64,000 bases of DNA from Daldinia sp. FL1419. Taxonomy: Eukaryota > Ascomycota > Sordariomycetes > Xylariales > Hypoxylaceae. Made by a program: the position numbers and the translations under genes. The stretch covers positions 172,499-236,498 of the forward strand of contig MU623386.1 of the NCBI GenBank assembly GCA_025201765.1, read 5' to 3'. Position 1 is the stretch's first letter, and every line of letters starts with the position of its first letter. The notes beneath the pieces were generated by a model. The model was not told the DNA's origin, searched no databases, and saw only the letters and a program-made list of their open reading frames with translations. Below are positions 47,805-58,784 of this stretch, piece after piece.

Positions 47805-49086
47805 ATGAACTCCTCCGATTCCAACGTCTCTCTGCACGACAGTCCCGATAACCACGGGTCCGTGGTCAACCTGGTATCATGGTTTCTCATCATTTGTAGC
47901 TTTCTTCTGGTTTGCACCAGGCTCGTGACGAAATGGGGGGTGTCCAAGTCGTTCCATGTGGACGACACTATGATTGTAGCGTCGCTAGTAAGTTGCCTCT
48001 ATTAAATGTGATAAATAAAAAATAGCACTCTAATTTCGCCAGGTCTTTAGCATTGCGCAAACGGTAGCGGCGTCTATCGCGGTTGGAAACGGGTTGGGGC
48101 GACATCAAGACACTCTCTCCGATGACAACATCGTATCCTTTCAAAAGGTGCGCGAGCCTTTTCATAGATCAGATCGGTGGATTCGAAATGCTAACATCCA
48201 ACCAGTCCTATTATGCGGCGAATGTTCTCTTCGTAGCGAGCCAGGCTTTCTCTAAACTCTCCGTCGTCTTCTTTATAAGAGTCATATCACCTATTAATTT
48301 CCACCGAATCCTGACATGGATCCTTACCGGAGCGACGTTGGCCTGGGCGTTGACTTCGATCTTGGTGTTGATCTTCCAATGCGATACGCCGGAGACGTGG
48401 GAAATTCTGGGGGACGAGTGCATCGACCAAGACGCGATGTGGAACTACATCAACACTCTCGATATCGTGCTCGACTTTTGTCTAATATGGTTGCCATTCG
48501 TGGTAGTATGGAAGCTACAGACTCATCTACAGCGCAAGATTACAGTCATTTCGTGTTTCGCAACTCGAATCTTGTAAGTCTTGACGCATCGCATATTAGG
48601 ACTTTGGGACTAACAGACGATAGGACAATCGCTGCGCTTATTTGGCAAATGATAGAGTCGCAAGATGTATCCGACCATCAAGACGCTACGTTTACGTATT
48701 GGCTCATCGGCGTCGCAATGACACTCGCCCAAAACCTGGGAATCATGACCGCCAGCGCACCATATCTAAAACCTTTCCTCGACAGTCTAGAGTCCGGAAT
48801 GATTCGAAGCGACGACCTTCGCCGCCGAGGAGGCACCACGGGGAATTCTCTCTACGGATACGGACGAAAGAAGGAAAGTTCTGGCGCATCCAAATCTACG
48901 CATTCCACGTCACACGAGTTAGGAAGTCTCGGGATCGCCAACTCCCAAGTAACCACTTCGGTCACAGTGGGAACGGCGCGCAATACACGGGATTGGGATG
49001 CTAGCAGTCGTTCTAGTCAGGCAAAACTCATCAAACAGGTCAAGAGCTGGGGGGTGACGAGTTCACCGACCCCGGCGGGCGAATAA
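47805..49086 (+). CDS. PTH11-like / fungal rhodopsin-domain integral membrane protein
   Basis: Four exons: 47805-47987, 48043-48147, 48206-48573 and 48624-49086, 372 codons. The seven-helix core includes VNLVSWFLIICSFLLVCTRL, the loop VSKSFHVDDTMIVASL, and SYYAANVLFVASQAFSKLSV. A CDTPETWE loop and DIVLDFCLIWLPFVVVWKLQ follow. These match the conserved RxxTK..DD, YaxxxLyi.sl.fsKls and lDi.l...P fingerprints of the fungal rhodopsin-domain family. The C-terminal tail (about residue 270 on) is hydrophilic, Ser/Thr/Arg-rich and probably cytosolic. PTH11-like proteins are proposed surface sensors; ligand and coupling are unknown here. No CFEM domain precedes the core. Confidence 0.87.
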
Positions 49087-50335
49087 TTAGTTCACATCAG
49101 GGGTTACGAATCTGTAGATATGCCGAGTAATGACTCTCTTATGATAATACCAAATTTCCACTTTTCATCTCTCTTCCCACTGTTGATAGCTTCACCTGCG
49201 GCGGTACTTACAATATCGCTAATGCGTAGTGGTGGTGGCGGGACATCCCGCAATCATCCCGCGGTGGCTTTTTTTTTTTTTTTTTTTTTTCTGTCATGCT
49301 AATGCCTGTGTGCGGCGAGGTCCACAGGTAGAATAAAACTATTCCGCATATGAATTGGCCAGTGGATTTGTCGTGCGAATCGCGGTCCTTTTTGCAGGAA
49401 TGGCTGACGATATATCCGAGACTGGAAATAATATTGTGACTTGGACCGCAAGGTAGATCTTGGTTATCTGCTTCGTAAACACTATATAAGATATAACTAG
49501 ATACGTAGTAAAAGTCGAAGAGGAGTGCGTTTCCAAATTGTATGTAGTAACTAGGCAGTTAAGAGTACCATGTAGTTACTATGTAGATCATTGTGTGCTT
49601 ACCTCGAACCGGGTATACGATATGATTGATGGGTAGGATCTCTATTACGTGACATCTGTTGGCTCTGGTTCGTCGAATAGAGTAGCACACCCGAAGAAAT
49701 CCTTCCAATGCGATGCACGGTCATCCACATCCAAAGCTGGTTCCGGGGTCATGAACAAAGCAAGTATTTCCGGCTAACGACCGAATGTATCGATACTCGA
49801 CCAATCCAGCAGGTCGCGCAAAGCAGACGTTGTATCCGTTATCTCATAGCATCCTTTCTCATCTGTAACTTATTCGAAGAGAGATGATATCTCTTCTAGT
49901 TATACGCCTATAGCGCGGTATGCTGGGTAGATATTGTCCCTACCTACCTACCTGGGTATGCACTATGTACGCCAATCCCCGACGTCGCAAGCGTTCTAGG
50001 GTTAGAACAGGGCATTAGAAGCGTTCGAAAGCTTCAATGATTCCTTTTTCTCGGTTTCAGCCCGGAGCCGAAACCTTCCACTAAGAGTTACTTGAATGCC
50101 TAAGTAGGTTACCTACTCATATGCACGTGGGCTCACATTTCTCCTCGATCTTTGTAGATCTTCTTAATTACCTATGGTTATTCCCCGTAATACTACCTGT
50201 ACCTATCCACCTAACCCACTCCTCATGCCTCTATCCCCATTGAACGGCGCCGCAAAGAACTAGAGCCCTCTCCGAGAAGCTTTGTCGCCCTCTGGGTAGG
50301 ACGCGAAGGAAACACACCTAGGTAGCTAATTCAAG
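49087..50335. other. intergenic region
   Basis: 1.25 kb between the PTH11-like gene and the permease; T-run at 49268-49290 and a CTACCTACCTACCTGGG cluster near 49940-49957. No gene. Confidence 0.5.
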
Positions 50336-52408
50336 ATGGCGAACGACTTCGAGCTCAAGTCGACTAAGCGTGACGACAATGAGGCGACGTCTACAGAGCT
50401 CAACATGGAGCCGACAGAAACGACGGGTGGAGGGAAGAAGTCGATTATCGATCGCGACAACCAGACTCTTACACGCCTCGGAAAAGTCCCAGTCCTCAAG
50501 GTAACGGATGATAGCCTGCCGTTAAAGCTGAAATACAGTTAATTGTTAACAATTCGTCTTATAGCGCAACTTTGCCCTTATGTCCATCCTCGGATTCAGC
50601 TGCACGGTTATGAACACATGGGAAGGAGAGCTGGTGTAAGGCTTCTCATACGCCATGTGCTTAATTATCCAACGAGACTTATTATTGACGATGCTTACAG
50701 GCTTTTCCTCCAAGCGTACGAGAACGGCGGTTCTGCGGGGTCTATATACGGGTTCATAATTGTCTGGATTGGCACGCTCTGCGTCTTCGCTACTATGGGC
50801 GAACTAGCATCGATGTAAGCGCATCGTCTTCCACGGCAAGAGGCTACGTGATCTAACACTCCATCAAAGGGCACCGACGTCGGGAGGTCAATATCATTGG
50901 GTATACATGTTGGCGCCGAACAATTGGCGCAAGTTCACGAGCTACTTCATCGGTATGTTTGCATATGCTCTTATCTAGGTGCCTACGTAGAAACTTGGGC
51001 TAAGACGTACCAGGCTGGTTGACGGTCATCGGTTGGCAAGCTGCTGTTGCGAGTCTGGGTTATCTTGCTGCTGGCCTGATTCAAGGTGTCGCTGTGATGG
51101 GAAATCCGGATTACGTACCGCTGCCTTGGCAGAAACTCCTGCTCTTATACGCCTCGGTCGCTTTCGCGGTGTTCATCAATACGGTCGTGAGCAGCGCGCT
51201 GCCGAAGGTCGAAGGCCTCGTCTTAATCCTTCACATTCTCGGATTCTTCGCCATCCTCGTGCCGTTAGTTTATTTGAGCCCTCATAAGAGTGCCGAGGAG
51301 GTGTTCACGTCGTTTTCAAATGGAGGGGGGTGGCCGACACAGGGTCTGTCCTTTATGCTTGGCATGATTGCTGCTGTGTTCAACTTTCTCGGTATGTCTT
51401 TACTACTTATAATGCGCCACTGGAATATTGCTTGGCTAACTGAATAACAGGCGCGGATGGTGCTGTGCACGTAAGCGCACTCGGATAACTCCCTTTTCCT
51501 TTGGTTTGGGTTCACTAACAATCTTCCGTAGATGTCTGAAGAGATTCAGAACGCATCCGTAATCGTCCCGCGAGCGATGATTTTTACCGTTTTATTGAAT
51601 GGCACCCTCGGGTTTGGTAGTCTCCTCGCTTTATTGTTTTGCATCGGCGACATAGACTCTGCTCTGAAGTCGCCCACTAAATACCCCTTTATGGCGATAT
51701 TCCAAGAGGGCGTGGGGTCGCAACGCGGCGCTCAGGCCATGGCTTCAATTCTTGTGGTCCTAAACCTCTTCGCTATGGTCTCCCTAATGGCTACGGCTTC
51801 TCGAATGACTTGGTCCTTTGCACGAGATAGAGGTCTCCCGGGATGGTTCTATATTAGCAAGGTGAGTATTGTCGCTGGTATAGAGTACCTGGGTAGATTA
51901 CCAGGCTAATATTAAATCCTAGGTCGAACCCAAGACGTCGATTCCAGTAATTGCTATTGTCCTTACCACGATTATTTCCTATCTTCTAGCTCTCATCACT
52001 CTCGGGTCCTCGGTAGCGTTCAACGACATCGTTTCCTTGACTGTAAACGGCTTAGACGGCGCATATCTCATCGGGAACAGCCTTCTCCTTTGGCGTCGAC
52101 TGACTGGTGGTATCCGTCCATATAACAGGGAGAACACGGCGCTGACCAACACGAACCATGAAAACTTATCGTGGGGTCCTATGAAGATCCCAGAACCATT
52201 CGGAACCGTTGTAAACGCGTTTGGCTGTGCTTTTCTCGTCGTCATGTTGTTCTTTAGCTTCTGGCCGACTCATATCAATCCCACAGCTGAAAGCATGAAC
52301 ATGAGTTCCTTGATGGTTGGTGCCACGTTGATTTGGTCGGTGATATACTACGCCGTCTGGGCGCGAAAAGTGTATTCCGGACCCGTCATTGAGATTAATA
52401 ACAGTTAG
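50336..52408 (+). CDS. amino-acid/GABA-type permease (APC superfamily)
   Basis: Eight exons: 50336-50500, 50565-50635, 50701-50814, 50870-50952, 51014-51391, 51451-51470, 51532-51861 and 51923-52408, 548 codons in phase. The cytosolic N-terminus ends TLTRLGKVPVLKRNFALMS, followed by GFSCTVMNTWEG. Other conserved parts are MGELASMAPTSGGQYHWVY, WLTVIGWQAAVASLGYLAAG, GADGAVHMSEEIQNASVIVP and TWSFARDRGLPGW. About 12 membrane segments. The pattern is that of the fungal UGA4/GABA-choline permease group; the actual substrate is not determined. Exon 6 is only 20 nt and encodes the core of the conserved DGAVHMSEE motif, which supports the model. It is a plasma-membrane importer by family. Confidence 0.9.
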
Positions 52409-54170
52409 ATTACATCCAAGTAGCTTTATCGTTATATCAAATAGCTACTCGACTAAAAGCTTGGAAATAATACATGAACAACATCATACGAAAAGAGCCG
52501 TCTTCCTTGAGTCAAATCTCGTAGGGTTGCAACTGTACATTCGTCGCCAAGCGACATAGTACACGATCTCTTGTATAGCCAGGCTTCCAAGACTGCCATG
52601 AATGTAGAAGCGTTCTGAGATAAAAATAGCAATATTTACAGAACGTGAAGAGCTTATCTTGACAAACGTCTTCAAGGATGCGTTATTGAATAATATAACC
52701 TACGATGTTGGTTCGCAGATGGCGATATGGGTTTGCAACTATCTCAATTCACCTCTGTCAATCAGACCATACCCACTCTTCGATTGCTCGATGGAGCGAT
52801 GAGACTTCGTGGGCTAACTATAACACACCGCTACACAGGTCTTTGTCGTATAGCCATTAAGATGCTGCTACTTTGTTGTTGAAGAGTGGCGCGACGATCG
52901 ATCTGCGTAACGGGTGGGGAGGACGCCTCTCAACGAAGCTGTTATCCGACGAAGACGATCTGCGGTAAGTCTGGTAACGACGAAGAACTCGCTTTTGGAC
53001 CACATGAAATTGATCCCTCTTGGTTTATTCCCGCCGACACTTCGTGATGCAGTCTTAGCTACAAGGGGATTGGGTTCCGTTTTCTTAAGACTGAGCAAGA
53101 CGATGGAAGGAGCCCTTCAAGACGAGTTCCTCGTGGGGATATGGAAAAAAGCATATTTTCTCCCGAGTCTCTTAAGAGGCTCGAGGATTCGATCATAGTT
53201 AAAGGGTCCCGAGACATTGGGGCCCGCTCACGGAAGACGAAGTTCCAGATGATCGCGAAGGTCCCGGAGAGGATATTTATTGCTCAGTTGTTTCCTGTAT
53301 TGGGGAACTTCCACCACCAAAGTCTGGATACCCTCAATTCCCCGAGGTAAGCCCTGAATCGCTGGTTTGCTTATGTCTTACACTTGTACAGTCTAGCGGG
53401 GGCGTTGGGACGGAGACGCCACACAACGTGTATCGTCGTGTAGGATTGTGCGAATTTTGGGATTTCTCAATCTTCTGGGAAGGTTCCGTAAAGGATGAAT
53501 GGGCTACTATCATCTAAGTTGTCATTATAAGGAAACAGTTGAGAGAGTGCCATCAATTCTCATCCCATAAGCACAGAAACCCCTTTACTATGACCCAGTT
53601 TTAGAGTGAGTTGGTAATACCCAGGGGGAATTATAAGATTCTCTTGGAAATCAGTAATAGAGAGGTTCACTTTTATTGACTTACTAGGGATGGCAGTAGT
53701 TCAATTGTGTTATGATTTAGAGTGTCTTAAACACGTAGGGGTTTCACTTTTTTCCACTTATCTCATCTCACAAAGACAGCTTGGAATGATGGTTCATTCC
53801 ACATGGTTTGGTCATAGAATTGAAGTCCAGTCAAGTTCATTCGTATCTCCGTTTTAATCTCCTCTTGTGTATATCATGCGGTATCCCGATTAGACGTCGG
53901 CTAGTTCGTACACAACCCCTTTCAGAGCGAAAAACATGAGAGGTTGGTTGGGAGAGTAGATATGAAGCCTGTTGGTAGTGTCACTTGTCGGAGAGTTCTC
54001 ATAACCCCTATTTTCGTTTCTGGAATAGCAACCTCCCTTGCCTCCCTAGAAGTATCGTTGGTGCTGAAGCCAATATCCTTGTATTTATAGGTATGCATCG
54101 ATCATAGCACTAAGACAAGTAGAATGTTGAATCCTCCTAATATCCCATCTCTAGCCCCTCACTAGACACC
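52409..54170. other. intergenic region with possible decayed coding sequence
   Basis: 1.76 kb. Around 52880-53000 a frame reads GRTPLNEAVIRRRRSAVSL, which faintly resembles an ankyrin repeat, but frames break repeatedly and no second repeat can be aligned with confidence. From 53.4 to 54.1 kb I see nothing coding. Confidence 0.4.
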
Positions 54171-55909
54171 ATGGACTCTTTTGCCCCTTTGTTGGGACTA
54201 TTCAGTTCTCTATATCCAAACTCCCCGACTACTCCCGATGGAATAGCGTGTCAGCTACTGAGCGATGCGTTTAACAATGCGACGATCCACTCAACCAATG
54301 TCCAGTATAACTCGTTATACACTGAGAATTGGTAGACCTATTAACCCATACGTGATGACTCTAGTCTTTAACGCTTGTATAGGTCACAGACAGCTTGGGA
54401 ATCTCCAACCTGTATCTTCCAGCCCAATACTGTTATAGAACTACAGGCCGCAGTTCCTATAATAGTGAACGCCAACGCAAGTTTCGCTATCCGATCTAGA
54501 GGTCATATGCCCGTTCCGCATGCCGCATCCATAGATGCAGGTGTTTTGATCGACTTGTCTAAATTTGGCGGCACTCAATACCACACTGAAAAGAGCGTAG
54601 CGGTTATAGGTGCTGGGCAAAGGTGGGCCGACGTTTACTCTGAACTCGATCAGTATGAGGTCACCGTTGTTGGTGGGCGGGACTCGTCCCCTGGTGTAGG
54701 TGGCTTAATACTTGGATGTAGGTCTCTCCATATGGCGTTTAATAAGGCAATACTAACCTTTCAAGGTGGCCTTTCTTACCTTTCAGATCTATACGGTCTT
54801 GCGTGCGATAATGTTGTCAACTTCGAGGTAAGGCCCTACATTCCCGAAATACAATCCTAAAGTTATTAATATCTCTTAGGTTATTATTGCAGACGGTTCA
54901 CTCATAAACGCCAACCAAGATTCAAACTCAGATCTATACTGGGCCTTGAAGGGCGGTGGGAATAACTTCGGTATTGGTTCAGCCACTATGGCTTCTTAGT
55001 TCGGCATAACTGATACCTGTCTTAGGTATTGTAACAGCCTTTACGCTTCGGACATATCCTATCTTCCACATATGGGGCGGGACAAAGGTCTACCCCTTTG
55101 AGGCTTTACCCGACGTGTTGGATGGATTGGCGGAATTCCAGACGAACCCGAAGAAAGATCCTTATGCTCAGTTTAACATGGACATATATGTGACCAACAA
55201 GACGCTTGGTGTGGCCCTTACTCTTGCGTACTTGAAGCCCGAAGAAGCTCGGACCGCATTCGCCCCCTTTTTTCGGCTTGACGAGATGTGGAGTGCTGTT
55301 ACCGACACGACTAGTCTAAGAACGATACACAACTTAATAAGTGAACATTCTATTCCTTCCATGCCGCGGTATGTTATTCCAAGCACACTTCCGTACTATG
55401 GCTAACAATATCAAAGGATTGAGTGGACTACGACAAGTTTCCAACCAAGCCAACAATTATATAGATCCATAAGAGATATCTTCTCTCAGTCTCTCGCAGT
55501 GCATAGGCTTGGGAAACTAACGGCTGGGACCGGAGCCTTTACTCTACAGGGTATCTCCGCTAATGCCGTCAAGGCTGGGAGACGTAGTGGCGGGAACGCC
55601 CTGGGATTGGAGCTGGTAGCACAAACCTGGATCCATACAGATGCCGGCTGGTGGTTCTCAAAAGACGACGAAACCGCCCATAACTCTATACGGAGTCTGA
55701 CTAACGAAATTGAGGCGACCGCGCAAGTTCAAGGGAAATATCTTGCCTATCTTTTTATGAATAACGCAGACGTCAGCCAAAGCGTCATTGAGCATTACGG
55801 AGAAGATAATATAAAGAAGCTTAAAGAGGTACAACAGAAATATGATCCGGACGCGGTGTTTCAACGATTGGTTCCCGGGGGGTTCAAGCTGCCTCAATCC
55901 TTCGGGTGA
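54171..55909 (+). CDS. FAD-linked oxidase, berberine-bridge-enzyme-like
   Basis: Six exons: 54171-54331, 54383-54717, 54766-54827, 54880-54970, 55026-55368 and 55417-55909, 494 codons. An FAD_binding_4 domain covers about residues 60-230. The FAD-attachment region reads FAIRSRGHMPVP, where most relatives have RSGGH; the His is retained. SSPGVGGLIL, SDLYGLACDNVVNFEVIIADG and LYWALKGGGNNFGIVTAFTL are standard. The BBE C-terminal segment is weakly recognisable near the end (KLKEVQQKYDPDAVFQRLVPGGFKL). There is no obvious signal peptide (MDSFAPLLGLFSS), whereas many fungal relatives are secreted. At the exon 2/3 join a Cys appears (LILGCGLSYL) where Gly is usual. It oxidises an unknown alcohol, amine or C-C bond-forming substrate. 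Confidence 0.87.
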
Positions 55910-56891
55910 GCCGAGCCTCAGTCAAGACGTTTGGCTTGTTTGTTACAACTTTCCTAGTACGATGGCACAGGAAAGAATCTGCGCGCATGCATATAGGGTT
56001 TAATATGCAGCTTGTATTGCCTCATGTAGCGCTCGGTGTAGGAATTATGGTATCTGCCTTCACTTACATCTGGTAATCATATGTCGATCAACGGCAGTTC
56101 GAGACCCGATGTCCAAGCCTGCATCTCTCCTACCAAGAGTCCTATATGCAGTAACGTCGAATGAGGATGCGAATGTGAAATTGAGGGGTGAGGGGAAACG
56201 CATATTAATATAGCCAGGGTATACCACTTACGGTCAATAGGTAGGGTAGGTAGGGTAGGTAGGTAGGTACTTATAGTTCTCAATCTCAACAGATAGAGGC
56301 TTGCATGCTGGCGGATTTTTGGACGACCCCTATTAAGATTATTGACATGTTAACAAGACACAAACAATTATAAATTGTAGTGAGATGCCTCAATATTACC
56401 TGATGTATTATAAGTCGGATAGTCCACGGTAACCCCGCGAACGGGCCTTATAGGACTTTTATATGGTCGAAGTTTTGGATTGCACTTGTGCAAATTTTTA
56501 TTAGCCAATTTGTAAACATTTCCTTTCCCTTCTATTCCGATTGGGCAAAGAGACTTCCCATCTCCTACCACCGATTGTCGCAATATTGGTTTTATATACC
56601 ACTCGACGTCACCTTGGCTTTTCAGCTACCGTCTCATCAGCCAATCGCACGCTACATACCTTACAACTTCTGAAAGTACCATGGATATCTGTGCAAGTCA
56701 GTACGAAGCATGTAAGGCTTCTCGTGGCACCAATTGGGAAGGAGAGGAAACATGAATGAGGCTCTGACGCGGACTCCGAAATAAATCCCCGCTCTCTGTA
56801 TTTTAATGTATACCTAATCTCGCTCTTCGTTAGGCATCTCAGTCATGAAGCTCTATTAGCACCAGTGGCCAGTCTTTCTATTGAGTAAAAT
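55910..56891. other. intergenic region
   Basis: About 980 nt between the FAD oxidase and the second PTH11-like gene; a GTAGGTAGGGTAGGTAGG short repeat lies at 56241-56270. No gene. Confidence 0.5.
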
Positions 56892-58508
56892 ATGGATTCA
56901 CTTTCGAATCAATTACCACCAGGGACGGATCTCTGCAAAATACCGGCCGGTATTCCTCCCCCTGGGAAATCGTCTAACCTTGACAGCACATACCTAGCGA
57001 ACCTACTAATATCTCTCGGTATCATAATAACAACTATCGCGGTTGTCTTTGGCCTCGGCAGGCTCTACGTTAACTTCAGAAAACTGACAGTTGGTGACTG
57101 TGAGATACCATCTAAGCACCTACTTAGTATTACTTCTACCTACGACATTATGCTAATGCGAGCCGACCAGCTTTCGTTCTTGTTGCTGTTATATCCAATA
57201 CCACCACATTAGTTTTGATGAGTTTTCGTACGTGATACCATACTATTTACCCCTATTCAGACGATAACCGTTTCGCCCTTAGACGCCAAATACTTCCGGC
57301 ATATATGGGATATGCCGTTATGCTGGTTGAACGATTACTCTGGGAAGGCGAGTAGCAAGTTGTCTTGCCCTTATATTTAAACGAGACGTTATTAATATAG
57401 CATGTGTTGCTTATAGCTAGCAATTGCTTGGCAAATACTCGCGACCTTCAGCACGTTTCCCGGCAGAGTGGCTACCTTGTTGCTATTCTACCAGCTCTTT
57501 ACCATATCTCGCCCGATAAGTACCTCGATATGGATCGGTATAGCTTTCAGTTTTATCATTACGGCTGGAAGCATATCCTTAGAGTCTTATGGCTATGCCC
57601 ACGCAAAGACTCGGGACAGTCCCGATGACGCCAACGGCCTCATAACTCTATGGACTTTGCAGTGGGGGATTGCGGGGGCCGTAGCAGATACCTTGGTTGA
57701 CATATACATCTTTATCCTGCCCCTTCCTATAATATTCAGGTTGAATATGTCTAAGAAGAAAAAGCTGCAGGTCTCGGCTATTTTCTTCATAGGTCTACTG
57801 TAAGAGCACCGCGCTACAGGGGCCGCTTCCTTGGATATTGATAGCTAATGTCTTTTAGGGGTATTGTTGTTAGCATCGTAGCACTGGCATATAGGATCGT
57901 GGCATTGCGAAGCCACAACGTCGATAATACATACAATACCGGACTCGTAATGATATTCAGGTACATCCCCTATTTCTCCCTACTTTGATTAAGATGGTTG
58001 AAGAAAACATGCTAAAGGGCACAAATACTTCCTCAGTCTTGTGCAGATGAACGTGACGCTCATAATTTGTTCTACTACGGCATTCGTTAGCCTCATACGT
58101 TTCCACCTCTTAGAGTCGCAAACCTTCAAGGCCTTCCGGTCGATGTTAGGATCCAGTAGTAGCGCGTCTAGTCGGCCAAGCCTCATCAAGTCCTGGCAGG
58201 GCCCTAATCGACCCCGTACCGGACGTAACGAAACACCGAAGCAGAAGCATAGAAGCTTGAGAGACATGGCCGACTATACCGAGGTAAGCGACACATGTTT
58301 ACTCAATAGTGGGGGGCCAACTATAGATGTCGAGGGACAGAGAAATGTCATCGCGACTGGCGATATAAATAAGGATGAAGGCACCGAATTGAGGATCCTA
58401 AAAACGAGGGATATTGATCATGACTCGGTTTCACTTCCATCGGAACCCGGAAACACAGCTTCTTCTATCAAGGCCTTCGACCAGGAACAGCAACAGAGTA
58501 TCACATAA
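56892..58508 (+). CDS. PTH11-like / fungal rhodopsin-domain integral membrane protein (second copy)
   Basis: Six exons by my model: 56892-57099, 57171-57227, 57283-57347, 57417-57799, 57859-57960 and 58037-58508, 428 codons. The N-terminus is MDSLSNQLPPGTDLCKIPAG, then a first helix (LLISLGIIITTIAVVFGLGR) and YVNFRKLTVGDSFVLVAV. Other conserved parts are AKYFRHIWDMPLCWLNDY, RVATLLLFYQLFTISRP, VDIYIFILPLPIIFRLNM and SLVQMNVTLIICSTTAF. Intron 3 appears to use a GC donor (AAG|GCGAGT), because no GT donor gives the right phase. The C-terminal 130 residues are hydrophilic. Exons 2 and 3 are tiny (57 and 65 nt), so that part is less sure. It is unlike the copy at 47.8 kb, so the two are not a recent duplication. 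Confidence 0.78.
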
Positions 58509-58757
58509 TACTCCTTATTAGCAGCTTGTATAGTATGAAGTAATATACTTGGTGATTAGTATTTCCGTATGAGTGAAACTAAATTAATAGTTCCTAGGAA
58601 CCGCAACTACGCCTTGGGAGGCGGATATGTACCTAGATAAAATATAGAAGAAGACGGATGAAATCTGAAAGGTGGAAAGGTGGGTACCTAGGTACCTGCT
58701 TCCTAGGTACCTGTTTCCTAGGTAGAAGCTTTTGATGGAAGGTGCATACCCAGGAGG
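58509..58757. other. spacer rich in CCTAGG palindromes
   Basis: Contains repeated GGTACCTAGGTACC and TTTCCTAGGTAG words at 58681-58735 immediately before the transposon insertion site, whose target duplication (TACCTAGC) belongs to the same word family. Confidence 0.7.
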
Positions 58758-58765
58758 TACCTAGC

Positions 58766-58784
58766 CAGCGACCTCGTCAGTTCA
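58766..58784 (+). repeat. left terminal inverted repeat of the hAT-type element
   Basis: Nineteen bases, exact reverse complement of 63088-63106; preceded by the target duplication TACCTAGC. Confidence 0.93.

Noticed and set aside
52868..53350. Ankyrin-like gene fragment
   Set aside because: Only one weak motif (GRTPLNEAV) and several stops and frame changes; not enough to call a gene or pseudogene.
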